Source: Bacteroidia bacterium (GTDB lineage Bacteria; Bacteroidota; Bacteroidia; J057). From it: a DNA stretch of 64,000 nucleotides. A model generated the notes under the pieces. The model was not told the DNA's origin. It ran no database searches and saw only the letters and a list, made by a program, of their open reading frames with translations. This document shows, in pieces, positions 51,811-60,700 of the stretch. The stretch lies in assembly GCA_030430575.1 (NCBI GenBank), contig JAUIKF010000033.1, positions 25,779 to 89,778 of the forward strand. The letters are read 5' to 3'. The position numbers and the translations under genes were made by a program. The first letter of the stretch is position 1, and each line of letters opens with the position of its first letter.

Positions 51811-51895
51811 TGAACCATATAAGGCATTTTAGGGCATATAAGGTCAAATAGCAGTTTTCTTAAATGTTCTTATTTGTCTTATATGGTTTTGTTCA
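51811..51895. repeat. Family F tandem-motif hairpin
   Basis: AACCATATAAGG / CATTTTAGGG / CATATAAGG on the left and CTTATTTG / CTTATATGGTT on the right, like 9939-10028. AACCATATAAG and CTTATATGGTT are exact complements. Confidence 0.85.
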
Positions 51896-51930
51896 CAGGA
51901 CATTTCACCCAGTCTAAAGTATAAGCTTAA

Positions 51931-53808
51931 TCATTCAATTATTACCCTACTAAAGCCCACCTGACTCTCTGTCGTCAGTCGCAGCAAATACACGCCAAGG
52001 GAGACGTTAGGCAATGCCAATTTGCCCGTACCATTTTTAACCTGATACCTCCTCACCACACGTCCCTGCAAGTCCATCAATTCAAGGACGCCTGAAGTAC
52101 TTGCCGCTACATCCCAGTGATAATACAGTTGCTCACTGGCAGGGTTTGGCGCAAACTGGAAGTCCATTTTATCTAATAGGGATGATTCCACCCCAAGTGT
52201 CTGTTGGGTCGCTACCACTGCCGCTAGGGCGTCCAGCTTGCCATAGCCCCAATCATTATTGGGGACGGTGCCTGTGAAGGCATCTGTGCGGGCGGATTGA
52301 TGCAAAATGTCTTTAGCCTGTGCGACAGTCAGGTTGGGGTTGACCTCAAGCATCAGGGCCAATGTCCCTGTAAGGATAGGTGCTGCTGCACTTACGGCAG
52401 TCTGAAGGCCGTATTGGCCATTGCTGCCTTCGGCGATATTGAAGGTGAACTGGGAGTAATAGGTGTCAGGGCTATAGGCACCGATACAGAGTTCTCCTGG
52501 CACGGCGATGTCCACGCCTAATCGCCCATCCAATGTAGGCCCTAGGCTACTGCCTAGCCACAAATCCCCCACCACGCCTTCTCCGCCCCGATGGCGGGCA
52601 ATTCCATCGATGTCCGTATAGGTGGTGTCAAAGACATAATCTGTCGGCACGATAGTATTGAAGGAAGAAGCATAATCGTTGATGCTGGCACCTGGGAAGA
52701 TTTGGTTGAGAAAGCCATTATTATTTCGAAAATAAGCGGGATTCAGGGAGGCAAAGAAGTCCCCAGCGACCACCGTCGCTCCATGTAGCCGAATGGTATA
52801 AGTACCTGTTGCGCCCGATAGATCAAGCACAATCTGGCGTTGCCCATTATTTGATTTAGCGTAGTCTACATCTGCCCCTTGGTGAAAGCAGCTAATGCCT
52901 GTCAATTGTTGATGATCTACCTGAGCGTTGGTTGCAGGCCCCACAAACGGACCCTCCACGGTGCCATTAGGGCGGATGATGGACACGTCAAATCGATCAT
53001 TGCCATCGTACCATGCCTCAAACCGTAGGGTCCCGGTTGCGGCTTTTTCTACCATCAAATCTGCACTTCCACCTTGTGTCAAGGTGTCTGCAGCGCGATT
53101 AGGACCCCCGCCATCATCTCCCACTCCACAGACCAGCAAGCGTCCTGGCGCAGGAAAGTCGCTCATGGCACGGGAGACTTCACTCGTGCCATCTGTCGGG
53201 CCTCCAATGGAGCCTAGGTTGATGAGCGTAGCAGATGGAAGCCCTAACTCTATCGTTTTGTCTTCCACAAATTGCAGGGCAACAGGGAGATATTCAGGGT
53301 TAAAAAAGCCTGCCTGGCCTGCGATATTGCCTGTAGCTGGAAATGCATCTTGCGTGACCTTGACCACGATAATCGTTGCATCATAGGCGATGCCACGGTA
53401 AGGCGCACCCGCCATTCCACTCCCATCTCCTGCCGCAAGGCCCATACAAGCAGTCCCATGCCCATGGCGATCATTGGTCGCTAAAGGCATCCCAGAACTC
53501 AGCGCCTGATCGATCTGGGCACGGGTATAGATGGTGCCGATGCCGTAAGGATTGCCAGGGTCATTGGCGCCAGCTGGATCAAGCATATCGTAGATATAAG
53601 CGATGCGGGTGTTGCCATTGGCATCGATGAAATCGGGATGGGTATAGTCGATGCCCCGCTCGATCAAGGCGATAGCTACGCCTTGGCCTGTGAGGCCATA
53701 TTGTTGATAGACCTGGTCTACGCGGATTTCTTGGCGGAGATTGTCGCCTTGGGTTTGGGCCTGGAGGAGGTGGCTTGCTGTCAGAAGGAGTAAAAAGAAG
53801 TATTTCAT
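51931..53808 (-). CDS. Secreted subtilase (S8) variant with T9SS sorting domain
   Basis: 625 residues with a signal peptide (about 1-18, ending LLQAQ). The S8 fold has VAIALIERGIDYTHPDF (about 44-60), the His in GHGTACMG (His117) and the Ser in AVSAAAPILTG (about 472). The expected catalytic Asp is replaced by Glu (Glu50), and the usual HGTHVAG and GTSMAAP motifs are altered. An inserted beta domain (about 240-350) interrupts the fold. The C-terminus is a T9SS type A domain (FAPNPASEQLYYHWDV ... FSRVIIE), so export through T9SS is expected. It is next to a sigma / anti-sigma-like pair. It may be a weakly active or inactive subtilase or use Glu in place of Asp. Confidence 0.92.
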   Translation of the reverse strand: MKYFFLLLLTASHLLQAQTQGDNLRQEIRVDQVYQQYGLTGQGVAIALIERGIDYTHPDFIDANGNTRIAYIYDMLDPAGANDPGNPYGIGTIYTRAQIDQALSSGMPLATNDRHGHGTACMGLAAGDGSGMAGAPYRGIAYDATIIVVKVTQDAFPATGNIAGQAGFFNPEYLPVALQFVEDKTIELGLPSATLINLGSIGGPTDGTSEVSRAMSDFPAPGRLLVCGVGDDGGGPNRAADTLTQGGSADLMVEKAATGTLRFEAWYDGNDRFDVSIIRPNGTVEGPFVGPATNAQVDHQQLTGISCFHQGADVDYAKSNNGQRQIVLDLSGATGTYTIRLHGATVVAGDFFASLNPAYFRNNNGFLNQIFPGASINDYASSFNTIVPTDYVFDTTYTDIDGIARHRGGEGVVGDLWLGSSLGPTLDGRLGVDIAVPGELCIGAYSPDTYYSQFTFNIAEGSNGQYGLQTAVSAAAPILTGTLALMLEVNPNLTVAQAKDILHQSARTDAFTGTVPNNDWGYGKLDALAAVVATQQTLGVESSLLDKMDFQFAPNPASEQLYYHWDVAASTSGVLELMDLQGRVVRRYQVKNGTGKLALPNVSLGVYLLRLTTESQVGFSRVIIE

Positions 53809-53817
53809 GGGAAGGAT

Positions 53818-53890
53818 GATGAGAGAATGAGTGAATGATAGGATGATAGAAGGAAATGATTAAATGAGAATATGACTAAATGATAAGATG
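53818..53890. repeat. Family B motif run, single arm
   Basis: GAGAGAATGAGTGAATGATAGG motifs continue for about 70 bp between two minus-strand genes, with no opposing arm. Confidence 0.75.
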
Positions 53891-53917
53891 AATTTTGCCT
53901 GAACCCTGAACCTCTCA

Positions 53918-54604
53918 TCAGTTCCTATTGAGCAGATAAGTACTTCCCCAGTAAAAGTCTCCGGCCCCACGCCAATTGGGGTTTTTGGTGAGGATGCTAG
54001 AGGTGGGCGTAAAGCTTTTGTACAAAAATCCATTTAATGATAAGCCCATGCTGCGCTCCAAATGAAGGTCCATGTGTGCCCCTATTTCTAGCCGATGAGC
54101 CGCTAGGGCCTGCGAATCTCCTCCCTTTACGCTTGCAAACAATACTGGCGCATATGTAATCCGTAGCCCAGCAGTCCCATAGCCTCCATCTGTAAGACTT
54201 CGCACATAGGCGTAGCTAGGCAGGCCTGTCAGCGCTAGCAGTAGTTTGGTCACCTGCTGGTCTCCATTCGTTTCCTTCTGCAAGCGCAGATGCGAGCCTA
54301 CAGCCACAAAAGTCTTTTGAAGCGCTAGCGGCTTATACCAGCCCGCGATCAACTGATACTCATCAAATGTATACATGGAGTTGAGGGGAAATCGGATTTC
54401 TGCTGAGATATCAGAAAAGGAATTGCCAAAGATGCGGTAGTTATACCCCGCGCCGACAAGGGGCTTGCCTTGCCAAGCGACGGAGAAGAAAAAGGTATTC
54501 CTTCCAATAGTTTGGTAACCAAAGAAGGATTGGGCGGCGAGTTCACTGCTGAGGGCGAAGCCCAGTAAGCAGAGACAGATCGTGTATTTGAGGAATGGTT
54601 TCAT
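53918..54604 (-). CDS. Outer-membrane beta-barrel-like protein of unknown function
   Basis: 228 residues with a signal peptide (about 1-24, ELAAQ). The rest is made of alternating strands with aromatic ends, for example NTFFFSVAWQGKPLVGAGYN and SAEIRFPLNSMYTF, and ends WGSTYLLNRN, as in small outer-membrane barrels. No family was recognised. It lies between the subtilase and the PorV/PorQ-like gene on the same strand, separated from each by a few hundred bases or less, and could be part of a secreted/outer-membrane unit. Confidence 0.78.
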   Translation of the reverse strand: MKPFLKYTICLCLLGFALSSELAAQSFFGYQTIGRNTFFFSVAWQGKPLVGAGYNYRIFGNSFSDISAEIRFPLNSMYTFDEYQLIAGWYKPLALQKTFVAVGSHLRLQKETNGDQQVTKLLLALTGLPSYAYVRSLTDGGYGTAGLRITYAPVLFASVKGGDSQALAAHRLEIGAHMDLHLERSMGLSLNGFLYKSFTPTSSILTKNPNWRGAGDFYWGSTYLLNRN

Positions 54605-54690
54605 GTGGGATTGATTAGCAGTTTCTGGGTAATAAGATCATTGTAAGATTCTTCGCGAGCTCAGAATGACAGCTATGCTGTTAAGGAAAA

Positions 54691-54754
54691 CAAAGCTTTG
54701 GGTCGGGGATTACGCGAAAAGCCAAGTCACAAGCCGAAATCCCCGACAGCTTTG
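54691..54754. repeat. Family H hairpin element, reverse orientation
   Basis: GTCGGGGAT (54702-54710) pairs perfectly with ATCCCCGAC (54739-54747), extended by CAAAGCT/AGCTTTG. The loop carries TACGCGAAAAGCCAAGTCAC, the reverse complement type of the H loop at 38385-38664. Outer arms differ from those copies but remain complementary. Confidence 0.8.
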
Positions 54755-54840
54755 AGGATTGCAGAATATCGAACAAGGAATTCAGATTGAAGAAGTGATT
54801 GGAGTTTACTCTTCGCACTTGCTTCATCCACGCCCCTCAC

Positions 54841-54897
54841 TTGTTTTTTCTGGTAGTTAAAAATGGCGAAGCCATTTTTAACTACCAGAAAAAACAA
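54841..54897. terminator. Perfect 27-bp inverted repeat overlapping a stop codon
   Basis: The left arm (54841-54867, starting TTGTTTTTTCTGG, ending AAAAATGGC) and right arm (54871-54897) are exact complements with loop GAA. The stop codon TAA of the minus-strand PorV/PorQ-like gene (54878-54880) is within the right arm. The core ATGGC-GAA-GCCAT followed by TTTT suits an intrinsic terminator on both strands. Confidence 0.85.
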
Positions 54898-55960
54898 CAC
54901 GGAAGCTGAAGCTCCGCATACTGGGCAGGCGAGGGCCTGAAAAGGTGTAGGGCGGCTGCTTGAGGCTGACATAGTCCCAGTGGAGTGCAAATGGTAGAGA
55001 CCCATCTGTGAGTTCTTCTAAGGGAATGCGGAAGCCAAATCCGTAGGTGAAATCGGATAGCCGTTCGCGGTTGGCGGCAATTCCAAAATTGTTAATATTT
55101 TGTGTCAAATAGCCCATACGCAGGGCGAAAACGTTCCAGAATAAAGCCTCGGTCCCGAGACTGAAGGTATTTCGGTAAGAGCTGTTTAGGACATTTTGAT
55201 AGTCTGTCGTAAAGGTGAGGGCCAATGGGCCTTCACCAGCTCCTGGCAAGGAGATGTTGGTGTTGATGATATAAGCGATCCCTCCCCGCAGCGTGGTCGG
55301 AAATTCGGCAGTCGCTTCATCTCCCAGCGGGCTGGCAAAGGTCAGGGAGGCAGAAGACACATTGGTCACCCCAAGGCCCAGTTGCAATTTTTGCCCCTTA
55401 CTTTCCGCTCCATTTAACTGCAAGCGATACAGCGCCCCTGCATCTATCAGGATGCTTTTGGCAGATGTGACGTCATCAAATGTTTTCCAAATAAACCCAT
55501 TAACATTTACTCCTACATGAAGCCCTTCTATCGGCTCCGCAGCTGCTGACAAGGCAATATTGGTCGTGAATGGTTTTTCGGCAGGATACCGCGCCCCATT
55601 GATGTTGACATCAAAGGTCGTCTGGCCGATGGCAAACTGGTTGACGCTAAGTGCGACTACGACTTTGTCGTGCACCCTGCGCGCTATGCCGAGGAAATAG
55701 TAGTCAGAGTTTCTCAGGGCATAAAATGGCGCTGAGGTGGAGAAGGTCGCTTCTTGATGCTCGATGGTGCCAATCCCCGCTGGATTCCAGAAGAGAGAGG
55801 CAACATTCCCGCCAATGGCGGTATGAGCACGGCCCATGGCTTCTGCCTGGGCACTGGGCAGGTTGCCGAAGAAGTATTCCTGCTGAAACCCAAAATTGTA
55901 CTGGGCAGAAGCCTGAGATAGCAGGAGCAAAGTGCAGATTCCGATTAAGGTTTTTTTCAT
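54878..55960 (-). CDS. PorV/PorQ-family outer membrane protein
   Basis: 360 residues with a signal peptide (about 1-19, ASAQ). The N-terminal region has the family motif EAMGRAHTAIGGNVASLFWNPAG (in two parts, about 41-63), then repeated barrel strands (DKVVVALSVNQFAIG, PIEGLHVGVNVNGF). The protein ends with MRSFSFRVVFSGS, a final strand with C-terminal aromatic pattern. The family includes T9SS outer-membrane components and a wider set of UPF0164-type porins. It follows the delta-60/T9SS protein by only 12 bp, so the two are translationally linked in one operon. Exact T9SS role is inferred. Confidence 0.88.
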   Translation of the reverse strand: MKKTLIGICTLLLLSQASAQYNFGFQQEYFFGNLPSAQAEAMGRAHTAIGGNVASLFWNPAGIGTIEHQEATFSTSAPFYALRNSDYYFLGIARRVHDKVVVALSVNQFAIGQTTFDVNINGARYPAEKPFTTNIALSAAAEPIEGLHVGVNVNGFIWKTFDDVTSAKSILIDAGALYRLQLNGAESKGQKLQLGLGVTNVSSASLTFASPLGDEATAEFPTTLRGGIAYIINTNISLPGAGEGPLALTFTTDYQNVLNSSYRNTFSLGTEALFWNVFALRMGYLTQNINNFGIAANRERLSDFTYGFGFRIPLEELTDGSLPFALHWDYVSLKQPPYTFSGPRLPSMRSFSFRVVFSGS

Positions 55961-55972
55961 AACACGATCATA

Positions 55973-57556
55973 TTATTCTACCAAAAGGGTAAAGGAAAAT
56001 GTCTCTTGGGGCGTGGAAATCAGTAAAAAATAAGGCCCTGTGGGCAATTCAGGGGGGAGGGTCAATAGTTGTTCATGGGATCCCGCTTGTTGAAAAGAAT
56101 AGGTGCCAAACCCTCCCAGTTCTTGGCCTAGGGGATTGATGAGTTTGATGGAAACTTCAGTTGATTGTTGGAGGGTATAGCCTAGGGTAGTGGCCGTTTT
56201 TAGGGGGTTTGGATAAATGAAAAGGGAATGGGGAGTAAAGGAAGGCTGTTCAATACCCGTGTTGCGGTCGGGATCGTAACGGACCAAGACGAAGTCACTA
56301 TCATTGTTGTATTCCTCGCTGCCAAGTACAAGAATTTTTCCATCCTGTTGGATAGCCACGGATACCTCTGTAGCAGAATTGGTGCCGCTGGTGTAGGTGG
56401 ACACCAAGGTGTCAAATGTGTGGTCGACGCTACCGTCTGGGAGGTAGCGAAGGATACTCCATTCGTATTGAAAGCTGTTTTGGTCTCGGCTAGGGCCTGC
56501 GGAAACGATCTTGCCATCGCCTTGCAAGGCTAGGGAAGTGATCCCATTAGGACTTTCAAACGGGCCATGCGGAATATCAGTGATCACGATGCCTTGATTG
56601 CCAAAGGTCGTATCTAATTTGCCGCTGGTATCATAGCGCAGCAATGCGCTATTGGCGTGGATGGAGCTGCCAGTGCTACCCGCAAAAAGGATTTTGCCGT
56701 CGGGCTGCAAGGCCAAGGCGCCTGGGTGATCATCGCCAGCACCGAAATAGGTATACGAAATTCCTTGATCGCCAAATGTACTATCAAGGCTTCCATTTGC
56801 CTCATAACGGAGCAGCACAAAAGTTACAGCCAGGCTGTTGATCCCTATCGTAGCTCCGCCAACGATGACGTCTCCATCTGGTTGCAAAAGGAGTTCTACC
56901 CCTTCATCTATCCCAAGGCCAAAGGCCGTAATCGCATGTCCTAGACCGTTAAAGGTGCTGTCCAGGGCGCCATTCATGTGCATGCGCCAGACGACAAGTT
57001 CTCCGCCCAACCCATCGCTCGTAAAGCCCCCCACCACGATTTTGCTGTCAGGCTGAATCCTCACCGAACGCCCTTCTGTCTGAAAATTTCCTCCTGTCGA
57101 TATGAGCACTTTCCCGTTATGATCAAAGGTCGTGTCAATGCTTCCATTCGGATGGTAGCGTGCCACGGCTAGTTCTGTTTTCATATTGGAATTTGAAGAT
57201 CCTACGGCAATGATTTTCCCATCTGCTTGCAAGGCCATCGCCCGAATCGTAGAGCTTTCATTGCCCATATGGAACTCCGTTTTTACCCAACCATTAGTCC
57301 CAAAATTCCTATCTGGACTTCCATCTTCATTATACCTTGCCAGCAGAAAAAAGCGCTCAAAACTCACTTGTTCCAACAAACTGCCTGCTGCGAGGATCTT
57401 TCCATCGGGCTGAACCAGCAGGGCGTGCGCTTCGTCAAAGCTTCTGTCAAAATTGGTTCGGACGATGCCATTATTGCCGAAGGAAGGGTCCAAGGCTTGC
57501 CCATTCACGGCTGTGAAGAGGAAAAACAGAAAGGCTAAGGAAATGAAGGGTTTCAT
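55973..57556 (-). CDS. Secreted delta-60 repeat protein with T9SS sorting domain
   Basis: 527 residues with a signal peptide (MKPFISLAFLFFLFTAVNG). The body is seven or eight delta-60 (about 55-residue) repeats with the core LVQPDGKILAAG and RYNEDGSPDRNFGTNG, for example at about 30-90 and 100-155. The C-terminal 75 residues form a T9SS type A domain (FIYPNPLKTATTLGYTL ... FTLLVE). Delta-60 proteins are of unknown function, probably surface adhesins or scaffold proteins. It is the first gene of a pair with the PorV/PorQ-like gene (12 bp gap), which could support its export or anchoring. Confidence 0.92.
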   Translation of the reverse strand: MKPFISLAFLFFLFTAVNGQALDPSFGNNGIVRTNFDRSFDEAHALLVQPDGKILAAGSLLEQVSFERFFLLARYNEDGSPDRNFGTNGWVKTEFHMGNESSTIRAMALQADGKIIAVGSSNSNMKTELAVARYHPNGSIDTTFDHNGKVLISTGGNFQTEGRSVRIQPDSKIVVGGFTSDGLGGELVVWRMHMNGALDSTFNGLGHAITAFGLGIDEGVELLLQPDGDVIVGGATIGINSLAVTFVLLRYEANGSLDSTFGDQGISYTYFGAGDDHPGALALQPDGKILFAGSTGSSIHANSALLRYDTSGKLDTTFGNQGIVITDIPHGPFESPNGITSLALQGDGKIVSAGPSRDQNSFQYEWSILRYLPDGSVDHTFDTLVSTYTSGTNSATEVSVAIQQDGKILVLGSEEYNNDSDFVLVRYDPDRNTGIEQPSFTPHSLFIYPNPLKTATTLGYTLQQSTEVSIKLINPLGQELGGFGTYSFQQAGSHEQLLTLPPELPTGPYFLLISTPQETFSFTLLVE

Positions 57557-57792
57557 AAGAAGGGTTTTGAGTTTGATGTGTTAGGTTTAATGTTTTTGAA
57601 CCATCATTCAAAATTCACCATTCTCACATTCAAAATTCATTCTCAATGCTTCAAAATCTTTCGCCTATGGAACTTGTGACAGAAGATGTTATCTTTCTGA
57701 TATAATTCCATTGGGAAGCTGTATTGAGCAATGGAATGGCCGCTCAAAAGGTTAACACTTGAGGTTAATTTTTCGAAGAAAAATTGGCGTAG
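57557..57792. other. Divergent gap with B-like motifs and weak promoter element
   Basis: About 235 bp between divergent genes. TTCAAAATTCACCATTC motifs occupy 57598-57650. TATCTTTC at 57690-57697 is one base off TAnnTTTG and could serve the CHAT gene. No other feature seen. Confidence 0.45.
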
Positions 57793-60700
57793 ATGATGCA
57801 TAATTTCCCAAAACCCATAAAAATGGCCTTCTCAGTGGTAGGCATAGCGCTTTTCCTCCTCCTGAGCGGCCAGGCCGATCTTTCTTCATCTAGCACGCCT
57901 TCGGCGTCGCTGGCTCAGGGAAACCAGCTCTGGCGCGCAGCGAAGTACGATGCGGCTTATGCCGCATGGCGGCAAGCGCAGCACGAGGCGCTGTCAGCAG
58001 GAGACTCGCTGACTTGGGCGACGGCTCTCCGCAAGGCAGGCATGTACCTCGTCCAGCAGACGAAGGTGGCGGAAGCGTCAGCGACGCTGGATAGCGTAAT
58101 CGCGCTGGCAGGGCGGTGGGATTCTTTGCATCCGGTGATTGTGAAAGCACGCCTATCCAAGGCATCTTTGGCGATGATGCAAAGTGACGTTGCTAGCGCA
58201 CAACAGCAATATTACAGGCTGCTTGCGGCGCTTCACCGTGCACCAGATGTGTCAGATTCATTGATTGCGATGACCTATGAGCCGATGGGCAGGGCGATGT
58301 TTTTTGGCGGACTGTTTGACAGTGCGATAGTTTATTGTCAAAAAGCGCTGGCTATTTACGATACCCTTTCCGCCATTGACCCCCTAGCCATTGCCAATAC
58401 CTATAACACGCTCGGAGGGGTAAGCCTTTTTTCAGGAAAAACAGAAGCGGCCCTTGATTATTACCTCAAAACCAGCCATATCCGTGAACAAACCCTCGGA
58501 GCAGGCCATCCTGAGGTCATCAAGGTGAAAACCAATATCGGTGTGGTATATGGTGAAATGGGGCTCTATTGGGAATCCTTAGCAGCACATGAAGAGAATC
58601 TTCCCTATCTCGATAGCTTGCCGCCGCTGGCTCATGCCAATGGCTTGCTAAACCTGGGTTCTACTAATATTGCCGTTGGGAATTATGAAGACGCGTTGGC
58701 GTACTTTGATCAGGCAGAAGACTGGCTGAACCAGTTTCCTGGGCTTTCACCAGATGCCTATCCCTATATGGATGCTCATCGGAGCACGATTTTTCAAGAG
58801 CTGGACCAGCCTGACTCGGCTCTCAAGTATATCAATAGGGCCTTGTTTCAAAATCACCAGATATTTGGGGCGCGTCATGCGCGTCTGACGGTTGATTATC
58901 TGCAACAAGGGAGCCTGTTGGCATATATGGGGGATTATGAAGGGGCGATTCCTGCGTTTGAGCAGGTGATTTCTTTGGAAAAGGAATTTGTAGGGAGGGA
59001 GTCCTCGCGATGCGCCCATGCCTTGCATTTTTTGGGCGAAGTTTATGGAAAGAAAAAGGAGCCTCGTCAGGCATGGGCCTATTTTCAGGAGGCACATGAT
59101 ATGTACCAATCCCTTGGTAATGAGATAGATCGCGCCAAGACGTTAACCTTCATGGCACAAGCCCAGCAGGAAATGGGAAACTGGGATGGAACGCTAGCCT
59201 ATCTCAAACGAGCTTGGGAAGCTCAATTGCCTGATGTTCCTTTTACCCTGACCCCATCTACTGATATTCTGAAGGACTGGCGACGACACAAAATGTCGGA
59301 TGTATTTGAATTGCAAACCAGAATCTTCCATGAACAATTTGAACGCACTCATGACGCTCAAGACACAGCTTATTTGCACTATGCGCTTCATTCGGCCCGT
59401 ATCGTATTGGCTGTCATTGACAGTTTTCGGCACTATTATCAGTCAGCGGGCGCCAAACAATTATGGCTAGAAGAACAATTGCCCTTGTACGAGCTAGCGG
59501 TGGAGAGTGCTTATACCCTATATGAAATGGGGGGAGATACACGATTTGCTAAGGAGGTCTACCTGCTTACAGAAAAACGCAAGGCTAATAATCTACGGAA
59601 TCATCTCCGTGGGGTGAAAGCGATCACCTTTGCAGGGGTACCTGATTCCTTGATCAGGAAAGAGCGCTTTTTCAGGCAGCGGTTGGCAGCACTAGATGCC
59701 CAACTCGTAGCGCGAGGTGCTGGTGATTCCCTGAACCAACATCGCCTTTCACTCGACCAATCCTATCACGAACTCATTACCCAGATCGCTGTCGATTATC
59801 CGCGATATCACCAGCTGAAATTTGCTCCACCCATTTCCACAAAAGTGCTTACCCCTCATTTGGCGCAAGGACAAGCAATGTATAGCTATTTCTGGGGGGA
59901 AAAACAGGTATATGTGTCGCGGTGGTTTGAGGGAAAACTAGACGTGACCCCTATTTCTCGGGATGTGCTGGATACTTCCCTTGATCAGTGGCTCAGTTTT
60001 ATTTCCGCTCCTCCTTCAGCCAATGGCCTTCCAGTCTCCGAAATGGCTCAGTATGGTGCTTCCTTGGCCAAATACCTTTTGCCAGATTTGACGCATGAGA
60101 CCAATCATGTCGTCATTATCCCCGACGGGAAATTGGGATACTTGCCGTTTGAAAGTCTGCTTACATCAGTTCCTAGCCATGAGGAATTTCGCGAGTGGCC
60201 GTATCTGGCTCGTGATCGATCCACAGCCTATGCCTATGCAGCCGAATTGTGGGAGGAACAGCAAGGTGCGAAACCCTCGGAAGGGCCGTCGACTTACTTG
60301 GGCTTTGCACCCGATTTTGCGGGAGCGCCATTGGCGACAGTACGGTCTGAATTGGGGGCGCTTAGTCATAACCAGGAAGAGATCATTCAGGTGGCCAAGC
60401 TTTTGGGAGGGAAGGCGACCTTAGGCGATCAGGCACAAGAAAAGATGCTCAAGGCGCTTGACGACAAAAGCAGAATTCTGCATTTCGCGACGCATGCCAT
60501 CGCAGATGATGAGGCGCTGGCGAACTCTCGCCTATACCTCGCCCCAGCGGCAGATGCGGCGGAGGATGGCATTCTCCATGCCGCTGAGATTTATGGGCTT
60601 TCCCTGAATAGCCCCCTTACGGTGTTAAGTGCTTGCCAGACGGGTAAAGGCCCTATTTTAGGCGGCGAAGGCATTATGAGTTTGGCACGCGCCTTCCAAT

